NCBI RefSeq assembly: GCF_902713425.1
Contig: NC_081211.1
Coordinates: 12,246,264-12,310,263, forward strand
Direction: 5' to 3'
Source: Acipenser ruthenus
Taxonomy: Eukaryota > Chordata > Actinopteri > Acipenseriformes > Acipenseridae
Length of the DNA: 64,000 bases
This document shows positions 45,098 to 56,705 of the stretch, piece by piece. Every line of letters starts with the position of its first letter. The first letter of the stretch is position 1. A program made the translations under genes and the position numbers. The notes below the pieces were generated by a model. That model had not been told where the DNA came from. It saw only the letters and a list, made by a program, of their open reading frames with translations, and made no database searches.

Positions 45098-45163
45098 TGG
45101 AGAATGCCGAAGTCGATCATCCTAGCATGTTAAATGAGGGCATTTCTCATGTAAGCCACATCC
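45098..45163 (-). pseudogene. Decayed tRNA-Ala (unit 10)
   Basis: One private change in the anticodon-arm region (TTAAATGAG in place of TTAAACGAG on the + strand). Confidence 0.6.
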
Positions 45164-45229
45164 AGTAATAGATCGTTTGTACTGTTCTCAATGGTCCGCA
45201 TCCCAGCCTGAGACCACGATCCAATTGTA

Positions 45230-45762
45230 AAACTTTACAATGCATTAGTAAGACCTTACCTAGAATATTGTGATCAGTTCTGATCACCTCTCTACAAAAA
45301 GGATATTGCTGCTCTAGAAAGAGTGCAAAGAAGAGCAACCAGAAATATCCCAGGTTTAAAAGGCATGTTGTATGCAGACAGGCTAAAAGAACTGAATCTA
45401 TTCAGTCTTGAACAAAAAAGACTACGCGGCGATCTGATTCAGACATTCAACATCCTAAAAGGTAGAGACAATGTCGACCCAGGGGACTTCTTTTTTGACA
45501 TGAAAAAAGAAACAAGGACCAGCGGTCACAAATGGAGATTACATAAAGGGGCATTCAAAACAGAAAATAGGCGGCACTTTTTTACACAGAGAATTGTGAG
45601 GGTCTGGAACCAACTCCCCAGTAATGTTGAAGCTGACACCCTGGGATCCTTCAAGAAGCTGCTTGATGAGAGTCTGGGATCAATAAGCTACTAACTACCA
45701 AACGAGCAAGATGGGCTGAATGACCTCCTCTCGTTTGGAAACTTTCTTATGTTCTTATGTTC
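45230..45762 (+). mobile_element. CR1-clade LINE, 3' fragment (unit 11)
   Basis: It carries the silent AGG-to-CGG change at 45572 seen also in unit 10. A private G-to-A lies in the 3' UTR at about 45723. Confidence 0.85.
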
Positions 45763-46178
45763 CTCTATCCTATTGTGCTTGTTAAGACATAGCGTGAATC
45801 TTGAAAACGTCTTGTTTGTTTAACAAAGCCAGCAGTCACTTTATTGATCACCCTGTGGATTAAACGCTATTGGAACACAGATGATTGTGTTGAAGATGTT
45901 AATAGACTTTCAATGTACGCGTTGTAGAGCTAAGCGTTTGTTGAGGCAGTTCAAGCGCTGCACATTCAGGCAGCCGGTTGCAGTCTTTACCTGTTTCCTA
46001 GATGTTTGCCATTTGGTCTTACTCTGGAAGGAGTAGAACAAAAGCTAAACCATTTGTTGAGAACCGCATTTGGGAGAAAACTTAAGTGTTTCAAAATGCA
46101 TTTGTAAAGTGCATTTGTCTATTAGGTTGTTTATGGTGTGACAAAAAGAATGCTATCTCGAAAACGCAGTCCTGTCAA

Positions 46179-46251
46179 GCCGAAATAGCTCAGTTGGGAG
46201 AGCGTTAGACTGAAGATCTAAAGGTCCCTGGTTCGATCCCGGGTTTCGGCA
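46179..46251 (+). tRNA. tRNA-Phe-GAA: tRNA-Phe (GAA), unit 11
   Basis: Identical to the unit 1 copy. Confidence 0.98.
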
Positions 46252-46387
46252 AGCACCAAGACATTTTGTTTTGTTTTATATTATTTTGAACTAAAAACAG
46301 AGCACATTTTTTTTCTTCATTGTAATTGGAGGAAATAACAACGTACTAGTGCCATTTTCTAATGTGATTAAGAAATTCAAAAAGCAT

Positions 46388-46422
46388 CGTCCCTGGGTGG
46401 GCTTGAACCACCAACCTTCCGC

Positions 46423-46455
<33 letters not shown>

Positions 46456-46461
46456 AGAGAC
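46388..46461 (-). tRNA. tRNA-Asn-GTT: tRNA-Asn (GTT), unit 11, anticodon-stem mismatch
   Basis: Carries the same G31-G39 mismatch as unit 10, which suggests the two neighbours share a recent origin. Confidence 0.94.
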
Positions 46462-47008
46462 CAACCTGCTCGACCGCTAAAGCATACGGGAGTGATTAGC
46501 AAGGCGAGATGCTGCAGAATCTGATCGAGGGAGCAGAACTCAGCCGAACCTGAAACCACAGCTAACAAGAAAGCAACACGGGGCAGGAAAGTCTATGTAA
46601 TCCATTATGGCAGCACAACATACGTCATTTTGTTAGATAACACACTGGGGGTCCAACACAGCAGTGTGTGTAAATAGCTACAATGGAAACCAAATACTTA
46701 CGGTTCAAATGAGAATCTTCATCAGATTTTAAGAACACATTTGACATACTTTACACTGCAAAGGAGGAAGGCAGGCAATGCAAATGAGGCGTGATCCATT
46801 GCTAAAAAAATACATTAAATCTCCCTTTGTGCTTCTCGGAAGACATACGACGGAGGGCGCACTTTTTCAGTTTGGGGAATGTTACAAATTAGCAGCCTGT
46901 GCTTTAAAATACATATAGGGCGGGCTTCTCTGTTACAAAGAATTGTCACACTTTGTATTTCTCTCCATGATCCATTGGGACAGAATACGTAGATACATTA
47001 AAACTATT

Positions 47009-47043
47009 TGGAGAATGCGGGCATCGATCCCGCTACTTCTCGC
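47009..47043 (-). pseudogene. tRNA-Ala 3' half (unit 11)
   Basis: Identical to the unit 1 fragment. Confidence 0.85.
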
Positions 47044-47399
47044 TCCTTGTCTTGTGGCAGCGATTCTCATAGGCTACAATCGCTGCTTGATAAGAGCGAT
47101 TCAGATTGTTCAATATTTTTTTTTTTTTTTTATTGGCAATGTAGTTGCCATTTGCAAATTCAAAAATAAATTGAACAATCAAAAATGATAATACTTGCTT
47201 TTGTATCACACGACAATCTTAAGGTATGCTTTAACGGCTAGGCTGTCTCAAGTTAGTTTGTATTGTTAATACCATACCTCTGTTTGATCGCTATCCAATC
47301 AATATGTTGTGTAGGCTAAACTGTATAAATAAACGCCCGGAAACATTGAAATCCAAACACGTTAAAAGATGAAATAGTGTGGAATAGAAACAAAGAACT

Positions 47400-47471
47400 T
47401 GACCTCGACGTGATTTGAACACGTAACCTTCTGATCTGGAGTCAGAGGCGCTACCGTTGCGCCACGAAGTC
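47400..47471 (-). tRNA. tRNA-Trp-CCA: tRNA-Trp (CCA), unit 11
   Basis: Array consensus form. Confidence 0.97.
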
Positions 47472-48094
47472 CTGGGAATTTTTGTCCTTGTTATGGAATG
47501 CTAGAGTGCACAGCAAGCATGCCAAACGCATGGTAATGCCGACGCTCATACTAGGAAAACATTCAAGCGTCATGGGAAACAGCCATCAATAGGTGTTCGT
47601 AGCCAGCAGGGCTATGAAGCTGTCGGAAGTGTGTTTGATTCTCAGCTTTAAAAGTAAAGAAAACATAAAACAATGCGATTTGCTTTTATAATGTTCATTA
47701 ATTGAAACGTAGGCATAAACACAGTTGTACTGGCTGGGAATCGTTTCGGTTCAAATTCTTGGAAAGCAGCTATGCTGAGCAATATATCACCAACGGGGGA
47801 AAGCTGGCAGTACTGAGTGACACAGAAGAAGGATTCTCTCAGCGCGTCTCCTCTGAATGCGCACTGGCACAAAGAGGCTTTGCTCATCTAATGACGTGGC
47901 GGAATGCAATAATGTATTGGGTTAATTTATCAACAAAAGAAACATAAATAAAAGTGTATGTAATTATTTGTGAATAAACTGTCTTGCTTATACGATGGGA
48001 GACCAGGACCTTACACCCGCAATTTAATGATCGGCCAACCCCAGAGAGACTTTGTCTTGACCAGGGATTAATATAATTTAAAAACATGCGGCAA

Positions 48095-48167
48095 TGGTTC
48101 CACAGGGGATAGAACCCAGGGCTTTCTGCGTGTAAAGCAGACGTGATAATCACTACACTATGAAACC
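48095..48167 (-). tRNA. tRNA-Val-TAC: tRNA-Val (TAC), unit 11, decayed
   Basis: Consensus damage plus G45 to A and C5 to T (a T5-G68 wobble). Confidence 0.87.
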
Positions 48168-48689
48168 TAGGCAGGACTGTGTCGGTGCTCCTACATTATT
48201 GTCTACATGCATCTCAAATAATTACAATGTCATTTATCAGACCCTTCGGCGTTGTCTTTAAAAATTAAACTTCCCAGACCGAACGCAGGCTAACATTAAA
48301 TCAATGAATCTTAAATATTTTCTATAGCGCCCCATATGCGATTCACAAATTCTACTTAAAAACAAGACAATATCTCATTGTAAGCCTGGTCGAACAAAAG
48401 AAATCTTCAGTGTAATTTTAAACAAAGAGTGCTTTCCACGATTTACGATGCTTTAGAGAGACGGAATATTGGAATTGGCAGCCGAAACTGGGGGATAAAA
48501 CTGCCCGTGATCAAAGTGGGCAGAAAAGCTGCATACTTTCCATAAGGTATTTTGGAGAAAAGAAAACGGATCTCTCTGATTTGCAACGTTTCTATGGTTC
48601 GGCCCGGCCACTGCCGTGTGTCTGGTTAAAACGATGAGTTCAGTTTTTTTTTTTCCTTCCGCTTGGTAATTCAGTCTTGAGGCAACTGT

Positions 48690-48761
48690 AGCAGAGTGGC
48701 GCAGCGGAAGCGTGCTGGGCCCATAACCCAGACGTCGATGGATCGAAACCATCCTCTGCTA
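48690..48761 (+). tRNA. tRNA-iMet-CAT: Initiator tRNA-Met (CAT), unit 11, terminator lost
   Basis: G45 to C in the variable loop is shared with unit 12. The usual T5 just past the gene is broken to TTCTT, so the first usable stop is T5 at 48790-48794, 29 bases downstream. A longer trailer is expected. Confidence 0.96.
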
Positions 48762-49677
48762 GCATGTTCTTCTTCTGTTAGCAAAGTAGTTTTTCTAAAA
48801 TATAAACTGAACTGATTTGCAAATTCAAAAAATAAATTCATTAACAAAATAGAAAATATTTCGACTGATGTATGTTTTCAATTTCTTCAAAAAGTAGTCT
48901 CAAGCTCGTTGATTCAGTCGCTTTAAAATCCACCTCTATGTCCCGCTGCAGCAGCGCTGTGTGCTGTGGCTCGAGCTTGTTTGACGAGACAGGCAATGCA
49001 AAAATGATAAAACTTGCTTTTGTATCACACGACAAACTTAACGTATGCTTTAACGGCTTGGCTGTCTCAAGTTAGTTTGTATTGTTAATGTAACACCTCG
49101 TTTTTGCCCAGTCGTTGTATCACATGAATTGAGCTTGCTAGTTGGGGGTGACGGTCTGCCAATACAAGTTAAGACTATATTTGCAAGGATCATTTCTAGA
49201 GTGAAACATGTTTTGAAGGGATTGGTCTCGGTATCCCCCAGGAGGAGCGGGAGTCTTTTCTTCTCAGCAACGAGCTGACAATGAGTGTTGTTTTTGGGCA
49301 CCTGCTCGCTGCTACTGATGACCACTCCAATCTTCAGTCGGTGGATTGTTGAAGGAAGGGGACACATTTTGAGTGCGTATCTCATACTGGTAGAAACGCG
49401 GAAAAAAGAAACCATCAAGCCTAAAATTGTTCAGTTGTTTAAATCAATAAGCACATTTCAAATGGATCATTGCTAATGTTAAAACAATTTAAGAACACTT
49501 TAAGTAGGGCTTGACTAATATAAAAATATAGGCATGTTATTTGCACTACGCAGGACTAGATTGAGCTTAAAAAAAGGCATTACATCTGAAAATAACTTGT
49601 GTTTACCCCCACTTACAAGGAAAGCGTCAAACTTTGTATTCGTCCTCGTAACAGTGTTAGAAAATGTAAACAGCAGT

Positions 49678-49743
49678 TGGAGAATGCCGAAGTCGATCAT
49701 CCTAGCATGTTAAACGAGGGCATTTCTCATGTAAGCCACATCC
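49678..49743 (-). pseudogene. Decayed tRNA-Ala (unit 11)
   Basis: Same sequence as the unit 1 copy. Confidence 0.6.
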
Positions 49744-49809
49744 AGTAATAGATCGTTTGTACTGTTCTCAATGGTCCGCATCCCAGCCTGAGACCACGAT
49801 CCAATTGTA

Positions 49810-50342
49810 AAACTTTACAATGCATTAGTAAGACCTTACCTAGAATATTGTGATCAGTTCTGATCACCTCTCTACAAAAAGGATATTGCTGCTCTAGAAA
49901 GAGTGCAAAGAAGAGCAACCAGAAATATCCCAGGTTTAAAAGGCATGTTGTATGCAGACAGGCTAAAAGAACTGAATCTATTCAGTCTTGAACAAAAAAG
50001 ACTACGCGGCGATCTGATTCAGACATTCAACATCCTAAAAGGTAGAGACAATGTCGACCCAGGGGACTTCTTTTTTGACATGAAAAAAGAAACAAGGACC
50101 AGCGGTCACAAATGGAGATTACATAAAGGGGCATTCAAAACAGAAAATAGGAGGCACTTTTTTACACAGAGAATTGTGAGGGTCTGGAACCAACTCCCCA
50201 GTAATGTTGAAGCTGACACCCTGGGATCCTTCAAGAAGCTGCTTGATGAGAGTCTGGGATCAATAAGCTACTAACTACCAAACGAGCAAGATGGGCTGAA
50301 TGGCCTCCTCTCGTTTGGAAACTTTCTTATGTTCTTATGTTC
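49810..50342 (+). mobile_element. CR1-clade LINE, 3' fragment (unit 12)
   Basis: Same limits. The peptide at 49903-50274 is unchanged. Confidence 0.85.
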
Positions 50343-50758
50343 CTCTATCCTATTGTGCTTGTTAAGACATAGCGTGAATCTTGAAAACGTCTTGTTTGTT
50401 TAACAAAGCCAGCAGTCACTTTATTGATCACCCTGTGGATTAAACGCTATTGGAACACAGATGATTGTGTTGAAGATGTTAATAGACTTTCAATGTACGC
50501 GTTGTAGAGCTAAGCGTTTGTTGAGGCAGTTCAAGCGCTGCACATTCAGGCAGCCGGTTGCAGTCTTTACCTGTTTCCTAGATGTTTGCCATTTGGTCTT
50601 ACTCTGGAAGGAGTAGAACAAAAGCTAAACCATTTGTTGAGAACCGCATTTGGGAGAAAACTTAAGTGTTTCAAAATGCATTTGTAAAGTGCATTTGTCT
50701 ATTAGGTTGTTTATGGTGTGACAAAAAGAATGCTATCTCGAAAACGCAGTCCTGTCAA

Positions 50759-50831
50759 GCCGAAATAGCTCAGTTGGGAGAGCGTTAGACTGAAGATCTA
50801 AAGGTCCCTGGTTCGATCCCGGGTTTCGGCA
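50759..50831 (+). tRNA. tRNA-Phe-GAA: tRNA-Phe (GAA), unit 12
   Basis: Identical to the unit 1 copy. Confidence 0.98.
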
Positions 50832-50966
50832 AGCACCAAGACATTTTGTTTTGTTTTATATTATTTTGAACTAAAAACAGAGCACATTTTTTTCTTCATT
50901 GTAATTGGAGGAAATAACAACGTACTAGTGCCATTTTCTAATGTGATTAAGAAATTCAAAAAGCAT

Positions 50967-50998
50967 CGTCCCTGGGTGGGCTTGAACCACCAACCTTC

Positions 50999-51034
<36 letters not shown>

Positions 51035-51040
51035 AGAGAC
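50967..51040 (-). tRNA. tRNA-Asn-GTT: tRNA-Asn (GTT), unit 12
   Basis: Identical to the unit 1 copy. Confidence 0.98.
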
Positions 51041-51587
51041 CAACCTGCTCGACCGCTAAAGCATACGGGAGTGATTAGCAAGGCGAGATGCTGCAGAACC
51101 TGATCGAGGGAGCAGAACTCAGCCGAACCTGAAACCACAGCTAACAAGAAAGCAACACGGGGCAGGAAAGTCTATGTAATCCATTATGGCAGCACAACAT
51201 ACGTCATTTTGTTAGATAACACACTGGGGGTCCAACACAGCAGTGTGTGTAAATAGCTACAATGGAAACCAAATACTTACGGTTCAAATGAGAATCTTCA
51301 TCAGATTTTAAGAACACATTTGACATACTTTACACTGCAAAGGAGGAAGGCAGGCAATGCAAATGAGGCGTGATCCATTGCTAAAAAAATACATTAAATC
51401 TCCCTTTGTGCTTCTCGTAAGACATACGACGGAGGGCGCACTTTTTCAGTTTGGGGAATGTTACAAATTAGCAGACTGTGCTTTAAAATACATATAGGGC
51501 GGGCTTCTCTGTTACAAAGAATTGTCACACTTTGTATTTCTCTCCATGATCCATTGGGACAGAATACGTAGATACATTAAAACTATT

Positions 51588-51622
51588 TGGAGAATGCGGG
51601 CATCGATCCCGCTACTTCTCGC
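51588..51622 (-). pseudogene. tRNA-Ala 3' half (unit 12)
   Basis: Identical to the unit 1 fragment. Confidence 0.85.
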
Positions 51623-51978
51623 TCCTTGTCTTGTGGCAGCGATTCTCATAGGCTACAATCGCTGCTTGATAAGAGCGATTCAGATTGTTCAATATTTTTT
51701 TTTTTTTTTTATTGGCAATGTAGTTGCCATTTGCAAATTCAAAAATAAATTGAACAATCAAAAATGATAATACTTGCTTTTGTATCACACGACAATCTTA
51801 AGGTATGCTTTAACGGCTAGGCTGTCTCAAGTTAGTTTGTATTGTTAATACCATACTTCTGTTTGATCGCTATACAATCAATATGTTGTGTAGGCTAAAC
51901 TGTATAAATAAACGCCCGGAAACATTGAAATCCAAACACGTTAAAAGATGAAATAGTGTGGAATAGAAACAAAGAACT

Positions 51979-52050
51979 TGACCTCGACGTGATTTGAACA
52001 CGTAACCTTCTGATCTGGAGTCAGAGGCGCTACCGTTGCGCCACGAAGTC
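51979..52050 (-). tRNA. tRNA-Trp-CCA: tRNA-Trp (CCA), unit 12
   Basis: Array consensus form. It is the last Trp gene before the short units. Confidence 0.97.
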
Positions 52051-52673
52051 CTGGGAATTTTTGTCCTTGTTATGGAATGCTAGAGTGCACAGCAAGCATG
52101 CCAAACGCATGGTAATGCCGACGCTCATACTAGGAAAACATTCAAGCGTCATGGGAAACAGCCATCAATAGGTGTTCGTAGCCAGCAGGGCTATGAAGCT
52201 GTCGGAAGTGTGTTTGATTCTCAGCTTTAAAAGTAAAGAAAACATAAAACAATGCGATTTGCTTTTATAATGTTCATTAATTGAAACGTAGGCATAAACA
52301 CAGTTGTACTGGCTGGGAATCGTTTCGGTTCAAATTCTTGGAAAGCAGCTATGCTGAGCAATATATCACCAACGGGGGAAAGCTGGCAGTACTGAGTGAC
52401 ACAGAAGAAGGATTCTCTCAGCGCGTCTCCTCTGAATGCGCACTGGCACAAAGAGGCTTTGCTCATCTAATGACGTGGCGGAATGCAATAATGTATTGGG
52501 TTAATTTATCAACAAAAGAAACATAAATAAAAGTGTATGTAATTATTTGTGAATAAACTGTCTTGCTTATACGATGGGAGACCAGGACCTTACACCCGCA
52601 ATTTAATGATCGGCCAACCCCAGAGAGACTTTGTCTTGACCAGGGATTAATATAATTTAAAAACATGCGGCAA

Positions 52674-52746
52674 TGGTTCCACAGGGGATAGAACCCAGGG
52701 CTTTCTGCGTGTAAAGCAGACGTGATAATCACTACACTATGGAACC
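52674..52746 (-). tRNA. tRNA-Val-TAC: tRNA-Val (TAC), unit 12, decayed
   Basis: Consensus damage plus G45 to A. It is the last Val copy before the short units. Confidence 0.87.
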
Positions 52747-53268
52747 TAGGCAGGACTGTGTCGGTGCTCCTACATTATTGTCTACATGCATCTCAAATAA
52801 TTACAATGTCATTTATCAGACCCTTCGGCGTTGTCTTTAAAAATTAAACTTCCCAGACCGAACGCAGGCTAACATTAAATCAATGAATCTTAAATATTTT
52901 CTATAGCGCCCCATATGCGATTCACAAAATCTACTTAAAAACAAGACAATATCTCATTGTAAGCCTGGTCGAACAAAAGAAGTCTTCAGTGTAATTTTAA
53001 ACAAAGAGTGCTTTCCACGATTTACGATGCTTTAGAGAGACGGAATATTGGAATTGGCAGCCGAAACTGGGGGATAAAACTGCCCGTGATCAAAGTGGGC
53101 AGAAAAGCTGCATACTTTCCATAAGGTATTTTGGAGAAAAGAAAACGGATTTCTCTGATTTGCAACGTTTCTATGGTTCGGCCCGGCCACTGCCGTGTGT
53201 CTGGTTAAAACGATGAGTTCAGTTTTTTTTTTTCCTTCCGCTTGGTAATTCAGTCTTGAGGCAACTGT

Positions 53269-53340
53269 AGCAGAGTGGCGCAGCGGAAGCGTGCTGGGCC
53301 CATAACCCAGACGTCGATGGATCGAAACCATCCTCTGCTA
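53269..53340 (+). tRNA. tRNA-iMet-CAT: Initiator tRNA-Met (CAT), unit 12, terminator lost
   Basis: G45 to C as in unit 11. The proximal T5 is broken to CTCTT, and the backup T5 lies at 53369-53373. Confidence 0.96.
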
Positions 53341-54257
53341 GCCTGCTCTTCTTCTGTTAGCAAAGTAGTTTTTCTAAAATATAAACTGAACTGATTTGCA
53401 AATTCAAAAAATAAATTCATTAACAAAATAGAAAATATTTCGACTAGATGTATGTTTTCAATTTCTTCAAAAAGTAGTCTCAAGCTCGTTGATTCAGTCG
53501 CTTTAAAATCCACCTCTATGTCCCGCTGCAGCAGCGCTGTGTGCTGTGGCTCGAGCTTGTTTGACGAGACAGGCAATGCAAAAATGATAAAACTTGCTTT
53601 TGTATCACACGACAAACTTAACGTATGCTTTAACGGCTTGGCTGTCTCAAGTTAGTTTGTATTGTTAATGTAACACCTCGTTTTTGCCCAGTCGTTGTAT
53701 CACATGAATTGAGCTTGCTAGTTGGGGGTGACGGTCTGCCAATACAAGTTAAGACTATATTTGCAAGGATCATTTCTAGAGTGAAACATGTTTTGAAGGG
53801 ATTGGTCTCGGTATCCCCCAGGAGGAGCGGGAGTCTTTTCTTCTCAGCAACGAGCTGACAATGAGTGTTGTTTTTGGGCACCTGCTCGCTGCTACTGATG
53901 ACCACTCCAATCTTCAGTCGGTGGATTGTTGAAGGAAGGGGACACATTTTGAGTGCGTATCTCATACTGGTAGAAACGCGGAAAAAAGAAACCATCAAGC
54001 CTAAAATTGTTCAGTTGTTTAAATCAATAAGCACATTTCAAATGGATCATTGCTAATGTTAAAACAATTTAAGAACACTTTAAGTAGGGCTTGACTAATA
54101 TAAAAATATAGGCATGTTATTTGCACTACGCAGGACTAGATTGAGCTTAAAAAAAGGCATTACATCTGAAAATAACTTGTGTTTACCCCCACTTACAAGG
54201 AAAGCGTCAAACTTTGTATTCGTCCTCGTAACAGTGTTAGAAAATGTAAACAGCAGT

Positions 54258-54323
54258 TGGAGAATGCCGAAGTCGATCATCCTAGCATGTTAAACGAGGG
54301 CATTTCTCATGTAAGCCACATCC
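54258..54323 (-). pseudogene. Decayed tRNA-Ala (unit 12)
   Basis: Same sequence as the unit 1 copy. Confidence 0.6.
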
Positions 54324-54389
54324 AGTAATAGATCGTTTGTACTGTTCTCAATGGTCCGCATCCCAGCCTGAGACCACGATCCAATTGTA

Positions 54390-54922
54390 AAACTTTACAA
54401 TGCATTAGTAAGACCTTACCTAGAATATTGTGATCAGTTCTGATCACCTCTCTACAAAAAGGATATTGCTGCTCTAGAAAGAGTGCAAAGAAGAGCAACC
54501 AGAAATATCCCAGGTTTAAAAGGCATGTTGTATGCAGACAGGCTAAAAGAACTGAATCTATTCAGTCTTGAACAAAAAAGACTACGCGGCGATCTGATTC
54601 AGACATTCAACATCCTAAAAGGTAGAGACAATGTCGACCCAGGGGACTTCTTTTTTGACATGAAAAAAGAAACAAGGACCAGCGGTCACAAATGGAGATT
54701 ACATAAAGGGGCATTCAAAACAGAAAATAGGAGGCACTTTTTTACACAGAGAATTGTGAGGGTCTGGAACCAACTCCCCAGTAATGTTGAAGCTGACACC
54801 CTGGGATCCTTCAAGAAGCTGCTTGATGAGAGTCTGGGATCAATAAGCTACTAACTACCAAACGAGCAAGATGGGCTGAATGGCCTCCTCTCGTTTGGAA
54901 ACTTTCTTATGTTCTTATGTTC
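54390..54922 (+). mobile_element. CR1-clade LINE, 3' fragment (unit 13)
   Basis: Same limits. The peptide at 54483-54854 is unchanged. Confidence 0.85.
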
Positions 54923-55338
54923 CTCTATCCTATTGTGCTTGTTAAGACATAGCGTGAATCTTGAAAACGTCTTGTTTGTTTAACAAAGCCAGCAGTCACT
55001 TTATTGATCACCCTGTGGATTAAACGCTATTGGAACACAGATGATTGTGTTGAAGATGTTAATAGACTTTCAATGTACGCGTTGTAGAGCTAAGCGTTTG
55101 TTGAGGCAGTTCAAGCGCTGCACATTCAGGCAGCCGGTTGCAGTCTTTACCTGTTTCCTAGATGTTTGCCATTTGGTCTTACTCTGGAAGGAGTAGAACA
55201 AAAGCTAAACCATTTGTTGAGAACCGCATTTGGGAGAAAACTTAAGTGTTTCAAAATGCATTTGTAAAGTGCATTTGTCTATTAGGTTGTTTATGGTTTG
55301 ACAAAAAGAATGCTATCTCGAAAACGCATTCCTGTCAA

Positions 55339-55411
55339 GCCGAAATAGCTCAGTTGGGAGAGCGTTAGACTGAAGATCTAAAGGTCCCTGGTTCGATCCC
55401 GGGTTTCGGCA
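55339..55411 (+). tRNA. tRNA-Phe-GAA: tRNA-Phe (GAA), unit 13
   Basis: The gene is identical to unit 1. Its close upstream flank has private changes (GGTTTGAC and CGCATTCC). Confidence 0.98.
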
Positions 55412-55546
55412 AGCACCAAGGCATTTTGTTTTGTTTTATATTATTTTGAACTAAAAACAGAGCACATTTTTTTCTTCATTGTAATTGGAGGAAATAACAA
55501 CGTACTAGTGCCATTTTCTAATGTGATTAAGAAATTCAAAAAGCAT

Positions 55547-55578
55547 CGTCCCTGGGTGGGCTTGAACCACCAACCTTC

Positions 55579-55614
<36 letters not shown>

Positions 55615-55620
55615 AGAGAC
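55547..55620 (-). tRNA. tRNA-Asn-GTT: tRNA-Asn (GTT), unit 13
   Basis: Identical to the unit 1 copy. Confidence 0.98.
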
Positions 55621-56167
55621 CAACCTGCTCGACCGCTAAAGCATACGGGAGTGATTAGCAAGGCGAGATGCTGCAGAACCTGATCGAGGGAGCAGAACTC
55701 AGCCGAACCTGAAACCACAGCTAACAAGAAAGCAACACGGGGCAGGAAAGTCTATGTAATCCATTATGGCAGCACAACATACGTCATTTTGTTAGATAAC
55801 ACACTGGGGGTCAAACACAGCAGTGTGTGTAAATAGCTACAATGGAAACCAAATACTTACGGTTCAAATGAGAATCTTCATCAGATTTAAAGAACACATT
55901 TGACATACTTTACACTGCAAAGGAGGAAGGCAGGCAATGCAAATGAGGCGTGATCCATTGCTAAAAAAATACATGAAATCTCCCTTTGTGCTTCTCGGAA
56001 GACATACGACGGAGGGCGCACTTTTTCAGTTTGGGGAATGTTACAAATTAGCAGACTGTGCTTTAAAATACATATAGGGCGGGCTTCTCTGTTACAAAGA
56101 ATTGTCACACTTTGTATTTCTCTCCATGATCCATTGGGACAGAATACGTAGATACATTAAAACTATT

Positions 56168-56202
56168 TGGAGAATGCGGGCATCGATCCCGCTACTTCTC
56201 GC
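56168..56202 (-). pseudogene. tRNA-Ala 3' half (unit 13)
   Basis: Identical to the unit 1 fragment. Confidence 0.85.
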
Positions 56203-56541
56203 TCCTTGTCTTGTGGCAGCGATTCTCATAGGCTACAATCGCTGCTTGATAAGAGCGATTCAGATTGTTCAATATTTTTTTTTTTATTATTGGCAATGTA
56301 GTTGCCATTTGCAAATTCAAAAATAAATTGAACAATCAAAAATGATAATACTTGCTTTTGTATCACACGACAATCTTAAGGTATGCTTTAACGGCTAGGC
56401 TGTCTCAAGTTAGTTTGTATTGTTAATACCATACCTCTGTTTGATCGCTATACAATCAATATGTTGTGTAGGCTAAACTGTATAAATAAACGCCCGGAAA
56501 CATTGAAATCCAAACACGTTAAAAGATGAAATAGTGTGGAA

Positions 56542-56543
56542 TT
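56542..56543. other. Deletion junction of short unit 13
   Basis: GTGGAAT is joined to TCGGCCC, which skips 1,212 bp with Trp and Val. Overlap at the join is at most one base. Confidence 0.95.
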
Positions 56544-56633
56544 CGGCCCGGCCACTGCCGTGTGTCTGGTTAAAACGATGAGTTCAGTTTTTTTTTTTTC
56601 TTCCGCTTGGTAATTCAATCTTGAGGCAACTGT

Positions 56634-56705
56634 AGCAGAGTGGCGCAGCGGAAGCGTGCTGGGCCCATAACCCAGAGGTCGATGGATCGAAACCATCCTC
56701 TGCTA
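56634..56705 (+). tRNA. tRNA-iMet-CAT: Initiator tRNA-Met (CAT), unit 13
   Basis: The gene is identical to unit 1 and now sits 91 bp from the deletion junction. The 5' flank has CAATCTTG, shared with unit 14. Confidence 0.98.

Larger units (their letters stand above)
41176..45318. repeat. tDNA tandem repeat, unit 10 (4,143 bp, internal deletion)
   Basis: All tRNA loci are kept, but about 436 bp are missing between Asn and the Ala half, with the junction at 42420-42422. The missing part includes the octamer-containing spacer. Confidence 0.97.
45319..49898. repeat. tDNA tandem repeat, unit 11 (4,580 bp)
   Basis: Full gene set. It shares an Asn anticodon-stem mismatch and a silent LINE change with unit 10, and an initiator-Met change plus terminator damage with unit 12. 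Confidence 0.97.
49899..54478. repeat. tDNA tandem repeat, unit 12 (4,580 bp)
   Basis: Full gene set. The initiator-Met terminator is interrupted, as in unit 11. Confidence 0.97.

Noticed and set aside
56538-56546. GAATTC at the short-unit junction as a cloning artefact
   Set aside because: The site forms naturally from the two flanks, and the same junction recurs in three units that differ elsewhere.
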